Shown in pieces: positions 6,889 to 13,899 of a stretch of DNA of 16,686 nucleotides. The DNA is taken from assembly GCA_964350605.1 (NCBI GenBank), contig CAYGKP010000035.1, forward strand, positions 1 through 16,686, written 5' to 3'. A program made the position numbers and the translations under genes. The notes under the pieces were generated by a model that saw nothing but the letters and a program-made list of their open reading frames with translations, did not search any database and was not told the DNA's origin. The DNA comes from CAYGKP01 sp964350605. GTDB taxonomy: Bacteria > Bacteroidota > Bacteroidia > Cytophagales > JAAEPT01. The stretch's first letter is position 1. Each line of letters begins with the position of its first letter.

Positions 6889-7510
6889 CGAGCACGTGTT
6901 GGGCGACCAGCGCCTTGTCCAATAACGGCAATTCTCGGGCCGTGGTGCGCGTAAGGACCGTGACTTTGTTTTGCGCCCCGCCAAAGACCCCGGGCACCTC
7001 GCGCAGGGAGTTCAGGCAAATGGCGTCGAAATTCTTGCGTTCCAGCTTCGAGAGGGCGTTTTCGCGCTCGTTGTCGGTCTCGAGCGAAAAGCCCACCAGG
7101 CGTTGACCTTCTTTTTTGACAAGGCCTAGCTGCTCGGCGATGTCAACGGTCTTCACGAGCTCGAGGGTCATGTGCTGGCCCGCCTTCTTGATTTTTGTTT
7201 CAAAGACCTGAGCGGGGCGATAATCGGCCACAGCGGCGGAGAGAATCGCCAGGTCGCAGGTTGTGAAGGCCTGGGCAGCGGCTTCGTACATCTGTTGAGC
7301 AGTCGTCACCCGGTGCATCGTAAGGCCCGTTGGATCGGGAAGAACGGTCGGCCCACTGACCAAAATCACCTCGGCACCGCGCGCAACCAGGGCTTCCGCC
7401 AGGGCGTAGCCCATCTTTCCGCTCGAGCGGTTGCCAATGTAGCGGACAGGGTCGAGGGGCTCCTGGGTGGGCCCAGCGGTGACCAAGACGCGCAAGCCTT
7501 CGTAGCTCAT
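6860..7510 (-). CDS. coaB: CoaB, phosphopantothenate-cysteine ligase (stand-alone half of CoaBC)
   Basis: Cytosolic enzyme that joins cysteine to 4'-phosphopantothenate (CTP-dependent in bacteria), the second step after pantothenate phosphorylation in CoA synthesis. The 216-aa protein has VLVTAGPTQEPLDPVRYIGN (8-27), SSGKMGYALAEAL (29-41), SAAVADYRP (91-99), the KIKK motif (106-109) and LVGFSLET (138-145), covering the whole CoaB domain. In most bacteria this is the C-terminal half of a single protein of about 400 aa. Here it starts with ATG immediately after the coaC TAG stop and in the same reading frame, so one codon separates a normal fusion from this split. It may be a true split, a nonsense change, readthrough or a sequence error. 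The catalytic motifs look intact. Confidence 0.92.
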   Translation of the reverse strand: MSYEGLRVLVTAGPTQEPLDPVRYIGNRSSGKMGYALAEALVARGAEVILVSGPTVLPDPTGLTMHRVTTAQQMYEAAAQAFTTCDLAILSAAVADYRPAQVFETKIKKAGQHMTLELVKTVDIAEQLGLVKKEGQRLVGFSLETDNERENALSKLERKNFDAICLNSLREVPGVFGGAQNKVTVLTRTTARELPLLDKALVAQHVLDALAELELV

Positions 7511-8059
7511 CTAGACCAGCGAGGCGAGGGCTTTAAGAATTTCTTCGGGTTCGGCCATGCGGCCTTGGCCTTCCAATCCGGAGGCCAATTCCCCCTCGCG
7601 CGCTTCGAGCACTGTGTGGCGAGGAAAGCCAGAGAGTGCCTTCAAATTGCTTTGCACGGCGGGATGCTGGTACATGTCGCGGTCCATCGCCGGGCAGACC
7701 AGTACGGGGCAGGTCGCTGATAGGTAGGTAGTCAGCAGCAAGTTGTCGCTTTGGCCGTGGGCCATCTTCGCCAAGGTATTCGCGCTGGCCGGCGCAATCG
7801 CGAAGGCATCGGCCCATTCACCCAAGGCCACGTGGTTCACCCATTCACCCGTGCGCAGATCGGCGAGGACCGTGTGAACCGGGCGTTTGCTGAGGGTACC
7901 TAACGTCAGAGGCGTGATGAACTGCCCTCCCGAATCGGTGAGGATGACTTGGACTTCGGCTTTTGCCTTGACAAGCAGGCGCACCAAAAACGCCGCCTTA
8001 TAGGCCGCGATGCTGCCGGTCACGCCCAAAAGGACGCGCTTGCCTTCCAGGGCCGTCAT
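7511..8059 (-). CDS. coaC: CoaC, phosphopantothenoylcysteine decarboxylase (stand-alone half of CoaBC)
   Basis: Flavin (FMN)-dependent HFCD-family decarboxylase making 4'-phosphopantetheine in CoA synthesis. The 182-aa protein starts MTALEGKRVLLGVTGSIAAY with the FMN-binding GSIAAYK (15-21). The catalytic histidine is H76 in VNHVALGEWAD. The motif usually written PxMNxxMW reads PAMDRDMY (123-130), so the Asn is Asp (D126). The substrate-clamp motif with the E. coli active-site Cys reads ELASGLEGQGRM (157-168), so that position is Ser (S160). I recall similar forms in other Bacteroidota and actinobacterial CoaBC, so it is probably still active, but this needs alignment. The gene ends in TAG with coaB beginning at the very next base in frame, and starts 14 bp after rpoZ. 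Confidence 0.92.
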   Translation of the reverse strand: MTALEGKRVLLGVTGSIAAYKAAFLVRLLVKAKAEVQVILTDSGGQFITPLTLGTLSKRPVHTVLADLRTGEWVNHVALGEWADAFAIAPASANTLAKMAHGQSDNLLLTTYLSATCPVLVCPAMDRDMYQHPAVQSNLKALSGFPRHTVLEAREGELASGLEGQGRMAEPEEILKALASLV

Positions 8060-8073
8060 GTCGAGGGCTGGAA

Positions 8074-8400
8074 CTAGATTTCGCCTTCGGTGACCTCCTC
8101 TTCCACCTCACGGTGACGGAAGAATACCTCCTGTTTCTCGAACTCTTCGAGGGCCATCGCCGCAGGCTTCGGCATGCGCTCGTAGTGGCGCGAGATTTCG
8201 ATTTGTTCGCGGTTTTCGAACACCTCTTCGAGGTTATCAACGGTCGTTGCAAACTCGGCGAGTTTGCCGCTCAGCTCTTCTTTGAGCTTCACGTTCAATT
8301 GGCGGGCGCGGAGCGAAACCGCGCGGAGCGAGAGGTAGATGTTGCCCGATTGATCGGACATTTTTTCCAAGTCGCGGGTGATGATGGAAGCAGTGGCCAT
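8074..8400 (-). CDS. rpoZ: RNA polymerase omega subunit, Bacteroidota type
   Basis: Small subunit that stabilises assembly of RNA polymerase around beta-prime. The 108-aa protein matches the diverged Bacteroidota omega form. Central NIYLSLRAVSLRARQLNVKL (20-39) corresponds to the omega helix usually written as xNxYEAVxIIxxRAxQI. It is followed by ELSGKLAEFATTVDNLEEVF and then ENREQIEISRHYERMPKPAA, where the EQIE and YEKLPKP-like segments are typical. The C-terminus is very acidic (EVEEEVTEGEI). It lies between bamD (20 bp upstream) and coaC (14 bp downstream), the standard Bacteroidota position, which strongly supports the call even though the protein is short and diverged. Confidence 0.9.
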   Translation of the reverse strand: MATASIITRDLEKMSDQSGNIYLSLRAVSLRARQLNVKLKEELSGKLAEFATTVDNLEEVFENREQIEISRHYERMPKPAAMALEEFEKQEVFFRHREVEEEVTEGEI

Positions 8401-8420
8401 AGTCTTGTAAAGGAAGGGAA

Positions 8421-9254
8421 TTAAATGACGTTTTTGTTCAGTTCGGTTAGCTGGCGACGCGATTGCTCGTAAAGCGACTCGGCGGCGCGGGTGTCCTCGC
8501 TGGTGGGGTAACTGTCGATGAAGACAAAGTAGAGTTCGACGGCTTTGCGATAGCGGTCGCGTTTCAGGTAGATGATTTGGTCGTCTTTTTCGACCACTTC
8601 GACCGACTGGGCAGCCAGCTTGACTTGACTTTGCAGTTGAAGGAAGGCCAGCTCTTCGTTGTAATCTGAATCTGGGTAGCCAACCTTAAAGGCATCGATG
8701 GCCACAACGGCGGCTTTCCACTCGCGAATCTTGGCGTAAAGCTTACAATCCTCGTAGGCCTTTCGTTCCAACTTTTCCTGCAACTCGTCCACGTACTTAT
8801 TGCTCTCCGCCAAACGCTGCGAGTCTGGGTACTTGTTCACAAACTTCTGGAAAGCATCAACGGCCCGGTAGGTGTTGGTGGGGTCCAGGTTGTACTTGGG
8901 GGAGTCCTTGTAGAGTGAAAAGGCATAATAAAAATTCGCATCCTCAGCCAAACTGTCGCGGGGATAGGTCTGAAAGACATGGAGAAAGTGGTAGGCAGAG
9001 AGCAAATAGTTCTTCAGGCGCATGCTGGTGTACGCGAACCGAAACTCGACCATCGCCGCCTCGCGTCGCCCTTTAATCAGGGGCATGTTCTCCTCGTACA
9101 ACCGCCCGGCGCGGTAGTAGTCCTCCTCCTGGTAGTATTTGTCGGCCATGGCCATGCGCTCCTCAAACGAACCCTTGCGCAAGGTGCGGTTGAAGCCCGT
9201 ACAGCTCGTCAAAACGAGCGAAAGCAAACCAATAAACAAAAGGATCGGCCTCAT
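8421..9254 (-). CDS. bamD: BamD-like outer-membrane assembly lipoprotein
   Basis: TPR-repeat lipoprotein that works with BamA to insert beta-barrel proteins in the outer membrane. From the ATG at 9254 the protein is 277 aa. It opens MRPILLFIGLLSLVLTSC, with C18 as the lipidated cysteine. Tandem helix-turn-helix repeats follow: MADKYYQEEDYYRAGRLYEE, VEFRFAYTSMRLKNYLLSAY with HVFQTYPRDSLAEDANFYYA, and VNKYPDSQRLAESNKYVDEL with FKVGYPDSDYNEELAFLQLQ; YP(D/R)S-type turns and an acidic-rich C-terminal half fit the YfiO/BamD family. A GTG three codons earlier (9263) is possible but would fall inside the promoter-like TAACTTTG. It follows the OstA-like gene by 13 bp. Confidence 0.92.
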   Translation of the reverse strand: MRPILLFIGLLSLVLTSCTGFNRTLRKGSFEERMAMADKYYQEEDYYRAGRLYEENMPLIKGRREAAMVEFRFAYTSMRLKNYLLSAYHFLHVFQTYPRDSLAEDANFYYAFSLYKDSPKYNLDPTNTYRAVDAFQKFVNKYPDSQRLAESNKYVDELQEKLERKAYEDCKLYAKIREWKAAVVAIDAFKVGYPDSDYNEELAFLQLQSQVKLAAQSVEVVEKDDQIIYLKRDRYRKAVELYFVFIDSYPTSEDTRAAESLYEQSRRQLTELNKNVI

Positions 9255-9262
9255 AGGACCCA

Positions 9263-9270
9263 CAAAGTTA
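9263..9270 (-). promoter_or_regulatory. Candidate -7 promoter element (TAACTTTG) for bamD
   Basis: The minus strand reads TAACTTTG, a full match to TAnnTTTG; its first three bases are the stop codon of the OstA-like gene. It ends 8 nt before the bamD ATG, so transcription would begin almost at the start codon. No clear TTTG -33 partner is seen. It may give bamD and the genes after it an internal promoter. Confidence 0.3.
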
Positions 9271-10893
9271 CGGTTTTAACAGCAGGGGATCAACGAAATT
9301 GATCCAAGGCAAGGGGGGCTGCTCGTACACCCTTGGGGCATGGAACGGCAGGTCCGTTCGCTCGGGGCGTTTTTCGCCCTGCCAGATGAATCCGTTTAGC
9401 GTGCGATCGGGCACCATGATCTCCCGTGGCGGAATGAACCGGGCGGTGGGTTCCTTCAAAAAGGTCATCCGCGTGATGTCATTATTCACGATCCGAATGA
9501 TCATGTCTGAGCACTGCACGTAGTTGAGGCCCACCAGGACCGAATCGCCCTCCAAGGCGTGGTAAATGCACTCGCCATTCCCTTCCACATCAACCCGATA
9601 AATCGACCCCGAGTCGAACCGAGCGGTCATGTGGCGACCCTTCACTTGGTTGTACTCCCCCAGCGTATCCACACCTATCAAGAAGGAATTGTAACGGGCA
9701 AAAGCCTTGTCGACAAAGCCGTTCGCCATCTGCATGCGCATGGAATCGGCGGTCAACTGGTTGTCATTGTTCCAAACGATGGGCTTGGTGTAAAGGTAGA
9801 GTGTCGAATCGCGTACGTCGTGAACCAGCGAGTCGCAGACTGCCTGCATGTCGGTCTTCAGTACCCGCACGTCGTGATAGGCCAGGAGTTTGTTCGAGAT
9901 CGTCGCCGTGTCGCCGTAGGAGATCAGCGTATCAGCAGCCATGAACAGCGTGTCCGGATCGGAATAGTTCTTGACTAACGGTTCGCCCAGCACGCGGGAC
10001 ACCTTGGTCTTGCCGTTGCGGGTGGCCTCCTCGCCTTCAATCAGGATGCTGTCGAGCAGGGAGAACAGCCGCACGTGGCCTTCGGCAAAGCCGTCATCGC
10101 TCACGTTGTTGTAGAACAGCGTGTCGCCCTCCAGGCGGTACTTGGGGGTTTCCACCCAGGCGTTCGTATTGAAGTAAGCCCGTTGCTTTTCGGTGTGATA
10201 CTCGCCCCCCTCGGCGTAGAGTTGGTTGCTGTCGGCGGTGAAAATGAAGGTCGGCCCCTCGAAGAAGGCAATCTTGGTTTCCGTGCCGTAGCGCAAGGTG
10301 TCGGCCCACAGGCGGTACTCGGGGTTGATTAGGTAAACGCTGTCTTTGAAGGAATACATCTTTTCCTCCACGTCGTAGTAGCCCTGCACCGAAGTCAATT
10401 CGGTTTCCTCGTCCACGATGAAGCCCCGCTGGGTGTAGTAGGCGATCTTCTCTTCCAATTGGTAGTCCACCTGGGTGGTGGTCAGGGTCATGGTGCCATC
10501 CTGGAACACCACCTTCTCGCCGCGCATGTTGGCGGTCTTCACATCGCCGTCGTAGCTGAGTGTGTCGCCCGTCATCCTCACCGAGTCGCCTTGGGTAATC
10601 ACGATGTTGCTGAACCCTTCGAAGGCGTTGCGGTCTCGGTAGAGGTAGGCCGAGTCGCAGGTGATGGTCGTGCCCTCGTGGAAAAACTCGACGTGGCCGA
10701 GCAGGCGGTTGATGCTCAGGGGGCCTTCTTCCTCGTCAAAGGTGAAGATGCCGCCGATCAATTCGTCGGCATGGCGCAGCTCGATACGGTTGTCGCTGAA
10801 CAGCGAGTCCATCTCCGAATCGAAGCCGTCTTGTTGGGCCCAAATGGGACTGGCCCCGAGCCAGCAGACTAAAACGAAAACCAGGGTGCGCAT
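9268..10893 (-). CDS. OstA-like (LptA/LptD N-terminal domain) lipopolysaccharide transport protein
   Basis: Periplasmic beta-jellyroll protein of the OstA family, likely part of the bridge carrying LPS to the outer membrane. From the ATG at 10893 it is 541 aa with a signal peptide MRTLVFVLVCWLGASPIWAQ. The remainder is a long series of short beta-strand repeats with the OstA signature: GHVEFFHEGTTITCDSAYLY, GDTLSYDGDVKTANMRGEKV, RLEGDTLFYNN, then NQLTADSMRMQMANG. There is no obvious C-terminal beta-barrel, so it resembles the Bacteroidota OstA-like protein rather than a full LptD. The frame stays open into the divergent tilS gene (to 11133), but the signal peptide fixes the start. It heads the minus-strand run, 40 bp from tilS. 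Confidence 0.88.
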   Translation of the reverse strand: MRTLVFVLVCWLGASPIWAQQDGFDSEMDSLFSDNRIELRHADELIGGIFTFDEEEGPLSINRLLGHVEFFHEGTTITCDSAYLYRDRNAFEGFSNIVITQGDSVRMTGDTLSYDGDVKTANMRGEKVVFQDGTMTLTTTQVDYQLEEKIAYYTQRGFIVDEETELTSVQGYYDVEEKMYSFKDSVYLINPEYRLWADTLRYGTETKIAFFEGPTFIFTADSNQLYAEGGEYHTEKQRAYFNTNAWVETPKYRLEGDTLFYNNVSDDGFAEGHVRLFSLLDSILIEGEEATRNGKTKVSRVLGEPLVKNYSDPDTLFMAADTLISYGDTATISNKLLAYHDVRVLKTDMQAVCDSLVHDVRDSTLYLYTKPIVWNNDNQLTADSMRMQMANGFVDKAFARYNSFLIGVDTLGEYNQVKGRHMTARFDSGSIYRVDVEGNGECIYHALEGDSVLVGLNYVQCSDMIIRIVNNDITRMTFLKEPTARFIPPREIMVPDRTLNGFIWQGEKRPERTDLPFHAPRVYEQPPLPWINFVDPLLLKP

Positions 10894-10902
10894 AGGGCGT
10901 CC

Positions 10903-10910
10903 GAAAGCTA
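10903..10910 (-). promoter_or_regulatory. Possible -7 element upstream of the OstA-like gene
   Basis: The minus strand reads TAGCTTTC, one mismatch from TAnnTTTG, ending 9 nt before the OstA-like ATG, within the 40-bp divergent spacer shared with tilS. No convincing TTTG -33 box is visible, so this is weak. Confidence 0.2.
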
Positions 10911-10920
10911 GCAAAAAGCC

Positions 10921-10928
10921 TACCTTAG
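10921..10928 (+). promoter_or_regulatory. Possible -7 element upstream of tilS
   Basis: TACCTTAG lies five bases before the tilS ATG, one mismatch from TAnnTTTG. If used, the tilS transcript would be essentially leaderless. No TTTG is found about 20 bp upstream. Low confidence. Confidence 0.15.
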
Positions 10929-10933
10929 AGGTG

Positions 10934-12256
10934 ATGCATTCGATTTTTACTGCCAACCTTCGTCGTTTGGGTGTCTCGCCGGACCAAACGATCCTCGCCG
11001 CGGTCAGCGGCGGGGTCGATTCTGTGGTACTCGGCGAACTGCTCTTCCAGGCAAAACAGCCCTTTGCGGTCGCCCACGTGAATTTTTCGCTGCGCGGGAC
11101 GGAAAGCGATGCGGATGAAGCCTTTGCGCGCACGTTGGCCCAACGTTGGAACGTGCCGTTTCATGCCCACACCGTCGACACCAACGCCGAAGCGACCAAC
11201 CGCCAACTCTCGGTCCAAGTAGCTGCGCGGGAGCTGCGCTACAAATGGTTCGCCGATCTGCTGTCGGGTCACAACTACGACCTCTTGGCCACCGCCCACC
11301 ACGCGACCGACAACATCGAGACCGCCTTGCTGAACCTCGCCCGTGGCACGGGACTCGCGGGCCTGCGCGGCATCCCCGAGCAAAACGAGCGGACGATTCG
11401 TCCCCTGCTCGGTTTGTCCCGCGCAGAAATCGAAGCCTTTGCCCTGGCCGAAGACCTGACGTGGCGTGAGGACGGAAGCAACCAAAGCGACCATTACGCA
11501 CGTAATAAGGTACGTCACCACGTCCTACCTACGCTGCGCGAATTGAACCCGAGCCTGGAAGCCACATTCTCTCGAACCGCCCGTCGCCTGAGCGAGCAGG
11601 AATTGGTCTGGAACACCTGGTTGCGCGACAATTTGCGCGAGGTGCTGATGCCCTACGGCGACCTGGCTTGCCTGCCCCTCAGCCGCTTGGCGGGTTGCCA
11701 AGCGCCCTTTGCCTTGCTGGAATCCTGGATGAGCTCGCTGAGCTTTTCAGTTGACCAGACCGAGCAACTCATCGAAGGCCTCGAACGCCAGGAGGCTCGC
11801 GAATTTCAATCGCAAAGCCACCGCTTGACCCAAAGCCAAGGCTGGCTAATCGCCGAACCTCTGTCGGCCCCCATCCTGCCAAGCTTCGAGATCACCCCCG
11901 ACACGCACCGTGTGCGCACCCAAGGGCTGCACGTGCGCCTCAACCTTTTGACCGAAAGCGAGCAATTGCCCGCCTCGGGCAACGAAGCGATGCTATGTGC
12001 CCAGCAACTGGAATGGCCGTTGCAGTTGCGCCCCATGCGCACAGGCGACCGGGTCGAGCCATTGGGCCTGGGTGGCAGCCGGTTGGTCAGCGACCTATTG
12101 GCCGAAGCGCAGATTCCCGTCCCCTTGCGGTCGCGGACCTACGTGCTGGAAAGCGGCGGACGCATTGCCTGGGTGCTGGGCCACCGCATCGGCCACCCCT
12201 TCCGCATCACCGAGAAAACCACCACCCGCCTCCACCTACACTACGAGTTCTCATGA
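10934..12256 (+). CDS. tilS: TilS, tRNA(Ile)-lysidine synthase
   Basis: Essential cytosolic ATP-pyrophosphatase that attaches lysine to C34 of tRNA-Ile(CAU), changing both codon reading and charging. The 440-aa protein has the PP-loop AAVSGGVDSVVL (22-33) and then FAVAHVNFSLRGTESDADE, the TilS motif that normally reads HVNHxLRGxESxxDE. DLLATAHHATDNIETALLNL carries the catalytic-core HxxDDxxET-like motif. Next come the central TilS domain and a C-terminal domain beginning LRPMRTGDRVEPLGLGG. Length is normal for the long form. I chose the ATG at 10934 because the conserved N-terminus starts there; the frame is open much further upstream but only as antisense to the OstA-like gene. The TGA stop overlaps the next ATG. 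Confidence 0.95.
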   Translation: MHSIFTANLRRLGVSPDQTILAAVSGGVDSVVLGELLFQAKQPFAVAHVNFSLRGTESDADEAFARTLAQRWNVPFHAHTVDTNAEATNRQLSVQVAARELRYKWFADLLSGHNYDLLATAHHATDNIETALLNLARGTGLAGLRGIPEQNERTIRPLLGLSRAEIEAFALAEDLTWREDGSNQSDHYARNKVRHHVLPTLRELNPSLEATFSRTARRLSEQELVWNTWLRDNLREVLMPYGDLACLPLSRLAGCQAPFALLESWMSSLSFSVDQTEQLIEGLERQEAREFQSQSHRLTQSQGWLIAEPLSAPILPSFEITPDTHRVRTQGLHVRLNLLTESEQLPASGNEAMLCAQQLEWPLQLRPMRTGDRVEPLGLGGSRLVSDLLAEAQIPVPLRSRTYVLESGGRIAWVLGHRIGHPFRITEKTTTRLHLHYEFS

Positions 12257-12774
12257 GCTTCTCCCTGTTGCCCCGCACCTACAGCAGCGAAGACAAACTA
12301 CTCTTCGACAAGCTGCGCCAATCGGAGTTCTTTTCGGATCTGAGCGACCGCGAGCTCTCACAACTCGGCCCCTTGTTCTACCCGCGGACCTACCACGAGA
12401 ACGAAGCCCTCTTCTTCCTCGGCGACCCGGCCCAGACGCTCTACTTCATTGAATCGGGCGAAGTGGAATTGTTCATCGATGCAGGCCAGCGCGAGGAAGT
12501 CCTGCAACGAAAGGGGGGCGGCGAGATCGTAGGGACCAGTGCCTTTCTGGCCGACACCCGTCGGTTGGCGCATTGCGTGTGTCGCTCGGGTGAAGTGAAG
12601 CTCCTGGCTCTGGCGACGGTGGACCTGCTGGCGCTGTACGAAGAGCACCCCAAACTCGAAAGCAAACTGATGGCAACCCTCGCCAACCTGCAACAACGAT
12701 GGCTCTACCGCACCTTGGAAGCCTACCGCCGCGAGCACGGCCTGTTCGAACTCGAACATTTGTTTGGGGGTTAA
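12253..12774 (+). CDS. Cyclic-nucleotide-binding-domain (Crp/CAP sensor-like) protein without output domain
   Basis: The 173-aa protein contains one CNB beta-barrel, about residues 25-125: FFSDLSDRELSQLGPLFYPR, then YHENEALFFLGDPAQTLYFI and ESGEVELFIDAG. The loop where cAMP binders carry GExA...PRxA reads GEIVGTSAFLADTRRLAH here. An Arg is present, but the classic cassette is not, so cyclic nucleotide binding is uncertain. The C-terminal 45 residues are helical (LESKLMATLANLQQRWLYRT) and there is no recognisable helix-turn-helix DNA-binding domain, so it is not a standard Crp regulator. Its ATG overlaps the tilS stop (ATGA), implying coupled translation; the functional reason is unknown. Confidence 0.82.
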   Translation: MSFSLLPRTYSSEDKLLFDKLRQSEFFSDLSDRELSQLGPLFYPRTYHENEALFFLGDPAQTLYFIESGEVELFIDAGQREEVLQRKGGGEIVGTSAFLADTRRLAHCVCRSGEVKLLALATVDLLALYEEHPKLESKLMATLANLQQRWLYRTLEAYRREHGLFELEHLFGG

Positions 12775-12800
12775 GTACGCGTGCCAACGCTCTACCAAAC

Positions 12801-13565
12801 ATGACCCACTTTTTCTTACGCATTGCCCCACTTGGGCTGGCCCTGCTAGCCGCCTGCGAACCGACCGCCGAGCCCCGCGAAGTCCCACCTTTTGCCCTGG
12901 GCATTGAAGCCACGCACCAGTTTGAAACCTGGTCATCGAAGCCCTACATCTCCGCCGAGTTCAGCGCGGTGCATGGCCTGGACTCCGTCGAGCGGTTTTC
13001 CGGCTCGATGACGTTTGATCCCGCGATGAACCGCGTGGCAATGACCTTTGGCGGTGTTCAGCTAGTCTTCGACCAAGGCAAGGTGACGGCCTCCGACAGC
13101 CTTCCGGGCGGACGGTTTCATGTGCTGACTTGGCCCTATTTCCTTGATGCACCCTACAAACTGGCCGACCCTGGTTCGTCGATCGAGGCGATGGAAGACG
13201 GCGAGTTGTGGGGCCGCCCGATGAAGCGCGCGCGCCTGACCTTCTCGGACAGTGTGGGCGACACGCCCGACGATTGGTACGTGCTCTATAAAACCCCCGA
13301 GGGCGACACGTTGAAAGCAATGGCCTACATCGTGACGTTCAAAAAAGACGTGGCGACTGCCGAGCAGGAGCCCCACATGGTGCACTATGAAGATTTCCAG
13401 TTGATCGACAGGGTTCCGGTTCCCCACCGCTGGACCTACTGGAACTGGTCGGACTCGACTGGAGCCTTCGGCGATCCGCTCTTCACCGTGCGCCTCTCGA
13501 ATGTCTCGTTCCCCGAAACGGCGGACTTCACGCCACCCGCTGCAGGCATCGAGTTGACGCACTAA
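12801..13565 (+). CDS. Predicted lipoprotein, DUF6503-like
   Basis: The 254-aa protein starts MTHFFLRIAPLGLALLAACE, a lipoprotein signal peptide with lipobox LAAC. The rest is beta-rich and Trp-rich. Blocks such as FHVLTWPYFLDAPYKLADPG, DTPDDWYVLYKTPEGDTLKA, MAYIVTF and PHRWTYWNW resemble, as I remember it, the DUF6503 family of Bacteroidota lipoproteins. That family has a LolA/outer-membrane-lipoprotein-carrier-like sheet (family assignment tentative, function unknown). The ATG at 12801 is chosen for the signal peptide; the frame is open upstream inside the CNB gene. It follows the CNB gene by 26 bp and may share its transcript, or use its own promoter. Confidence 0.82.
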   Translation: MTHFFLRIAPLGLALLAACEPTAEPREVPPFALGIEATHQFETWSSKPYISAEFSAVHGLDSVERFSGSMTFDPAMNRVAMTFGGVQLVFDQGKVTASDSLPGGRFHVLTWPYFLDAPYKLADPGSSIEAMEDGELWGRPMKRARLTFSDSVGDTPDDWYVLYKTPEGDTLKAMAYIVTFKKDVATAEQEPHMVHYEDFQLIDRVPVPHRWTYWNWSDSTGAFGDPLFTVRLSNVSFPETADFTPPAAGIELTH

Positions 13566-13597
13566 GCGCCGGGGTGTACCCGATCTGGGCCTGGATT

Positions 13598-13888
13598 TTA
13601 GTGGGTCTGCTCGTCCTTCTTTTTGGGCTTGAAGATCATCCGAGCCAGCCAGAGAGGTGCGGTCAGGACCACGAGCCCCAGGAGCAAATCAAGGAGAAGC
13701 CCAAGGACTTGGACCAGTGAATCAGTCACTGAGCGATTCATGAGGGCGGCCACCCCTTGCTCGGACAGCGAGGTTTCGGGCACCACGAGGTAGAGGCAAA
13801 AAGCCACCACGATGCCCAGCAGCCAAAAGACGTAGCGCTTTACCCGCCCACCCAAGGCACTGTTTTTGTTACCTTTCTTTCCAGTCAT
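13598..13888 (-). CDS. Small two-helix inner-membrane protein
   Basis: I do not recognise the family. The 96-aa protein has a basic N-terminus (GKKGNKNSALGGRVKR), a hydrophobic helix at about 19-36 (YVFWLLGIVVAFCLYLVV), a polar connector around 37-56 and a second helix at about 60-83 (LLLDLLLGLVVLTAPLWLAR). A strongly basic tail follows (FKPKKKDE). By the positive-inside rule both ends face the cytoplasm. It lies alone on the minus strand, converging on the DUF6503-like gene after 32 bp and diverging from the SH3b gene with only 11 bp between start codons. Coding status is supported by the clean membrane topology and the lack of a better frame; homology is needed to confirm. Confidence 0.68.
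   Translation of the reverse strand: MTGKKGNKNSALGGRVKRYVFWLLGIVVAFCLYLVVPETSLSEQGVAALMNRSVTDSLVQVLGLLLDLLLGLVVLTAPLWLARMIFKPKKKDEQTH
13870..13877 (+). promoter_or_regulatory. Possible -7 element for the first SH3b gene
   Basis: TACCTTTC, one mismatch from TAnnTTTG, lies 22 nt before the ATG at 13900 and inside the start of the divergent membrane-protein gene. The 11-bp gap between the two start codons leaves no room for a promoter elsewhere. A TTTA at 13839-13842 is too far for a -33 box. Confidence 0.22.
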
Positions 13889-13899
13889 TGCCCCAAGCT

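Noticed and set aside
10894..11133. N-terminal 80-residue extension of the OstA-like protein into tilS
   Set aside because: The extension is antisense to the conserved TilS N-terminus, and the signal peptide begins only at the ATG at 10893.
13566..13597. Possible terminator between the convergent DUF6503-like and membrane-protein genes
   Set aside because: The GGGT-GT-ACCC and CCC-GATCT-GGG pairings are three or four base pairs with poor loops and no strong U-tract, too weak to call a terminator.
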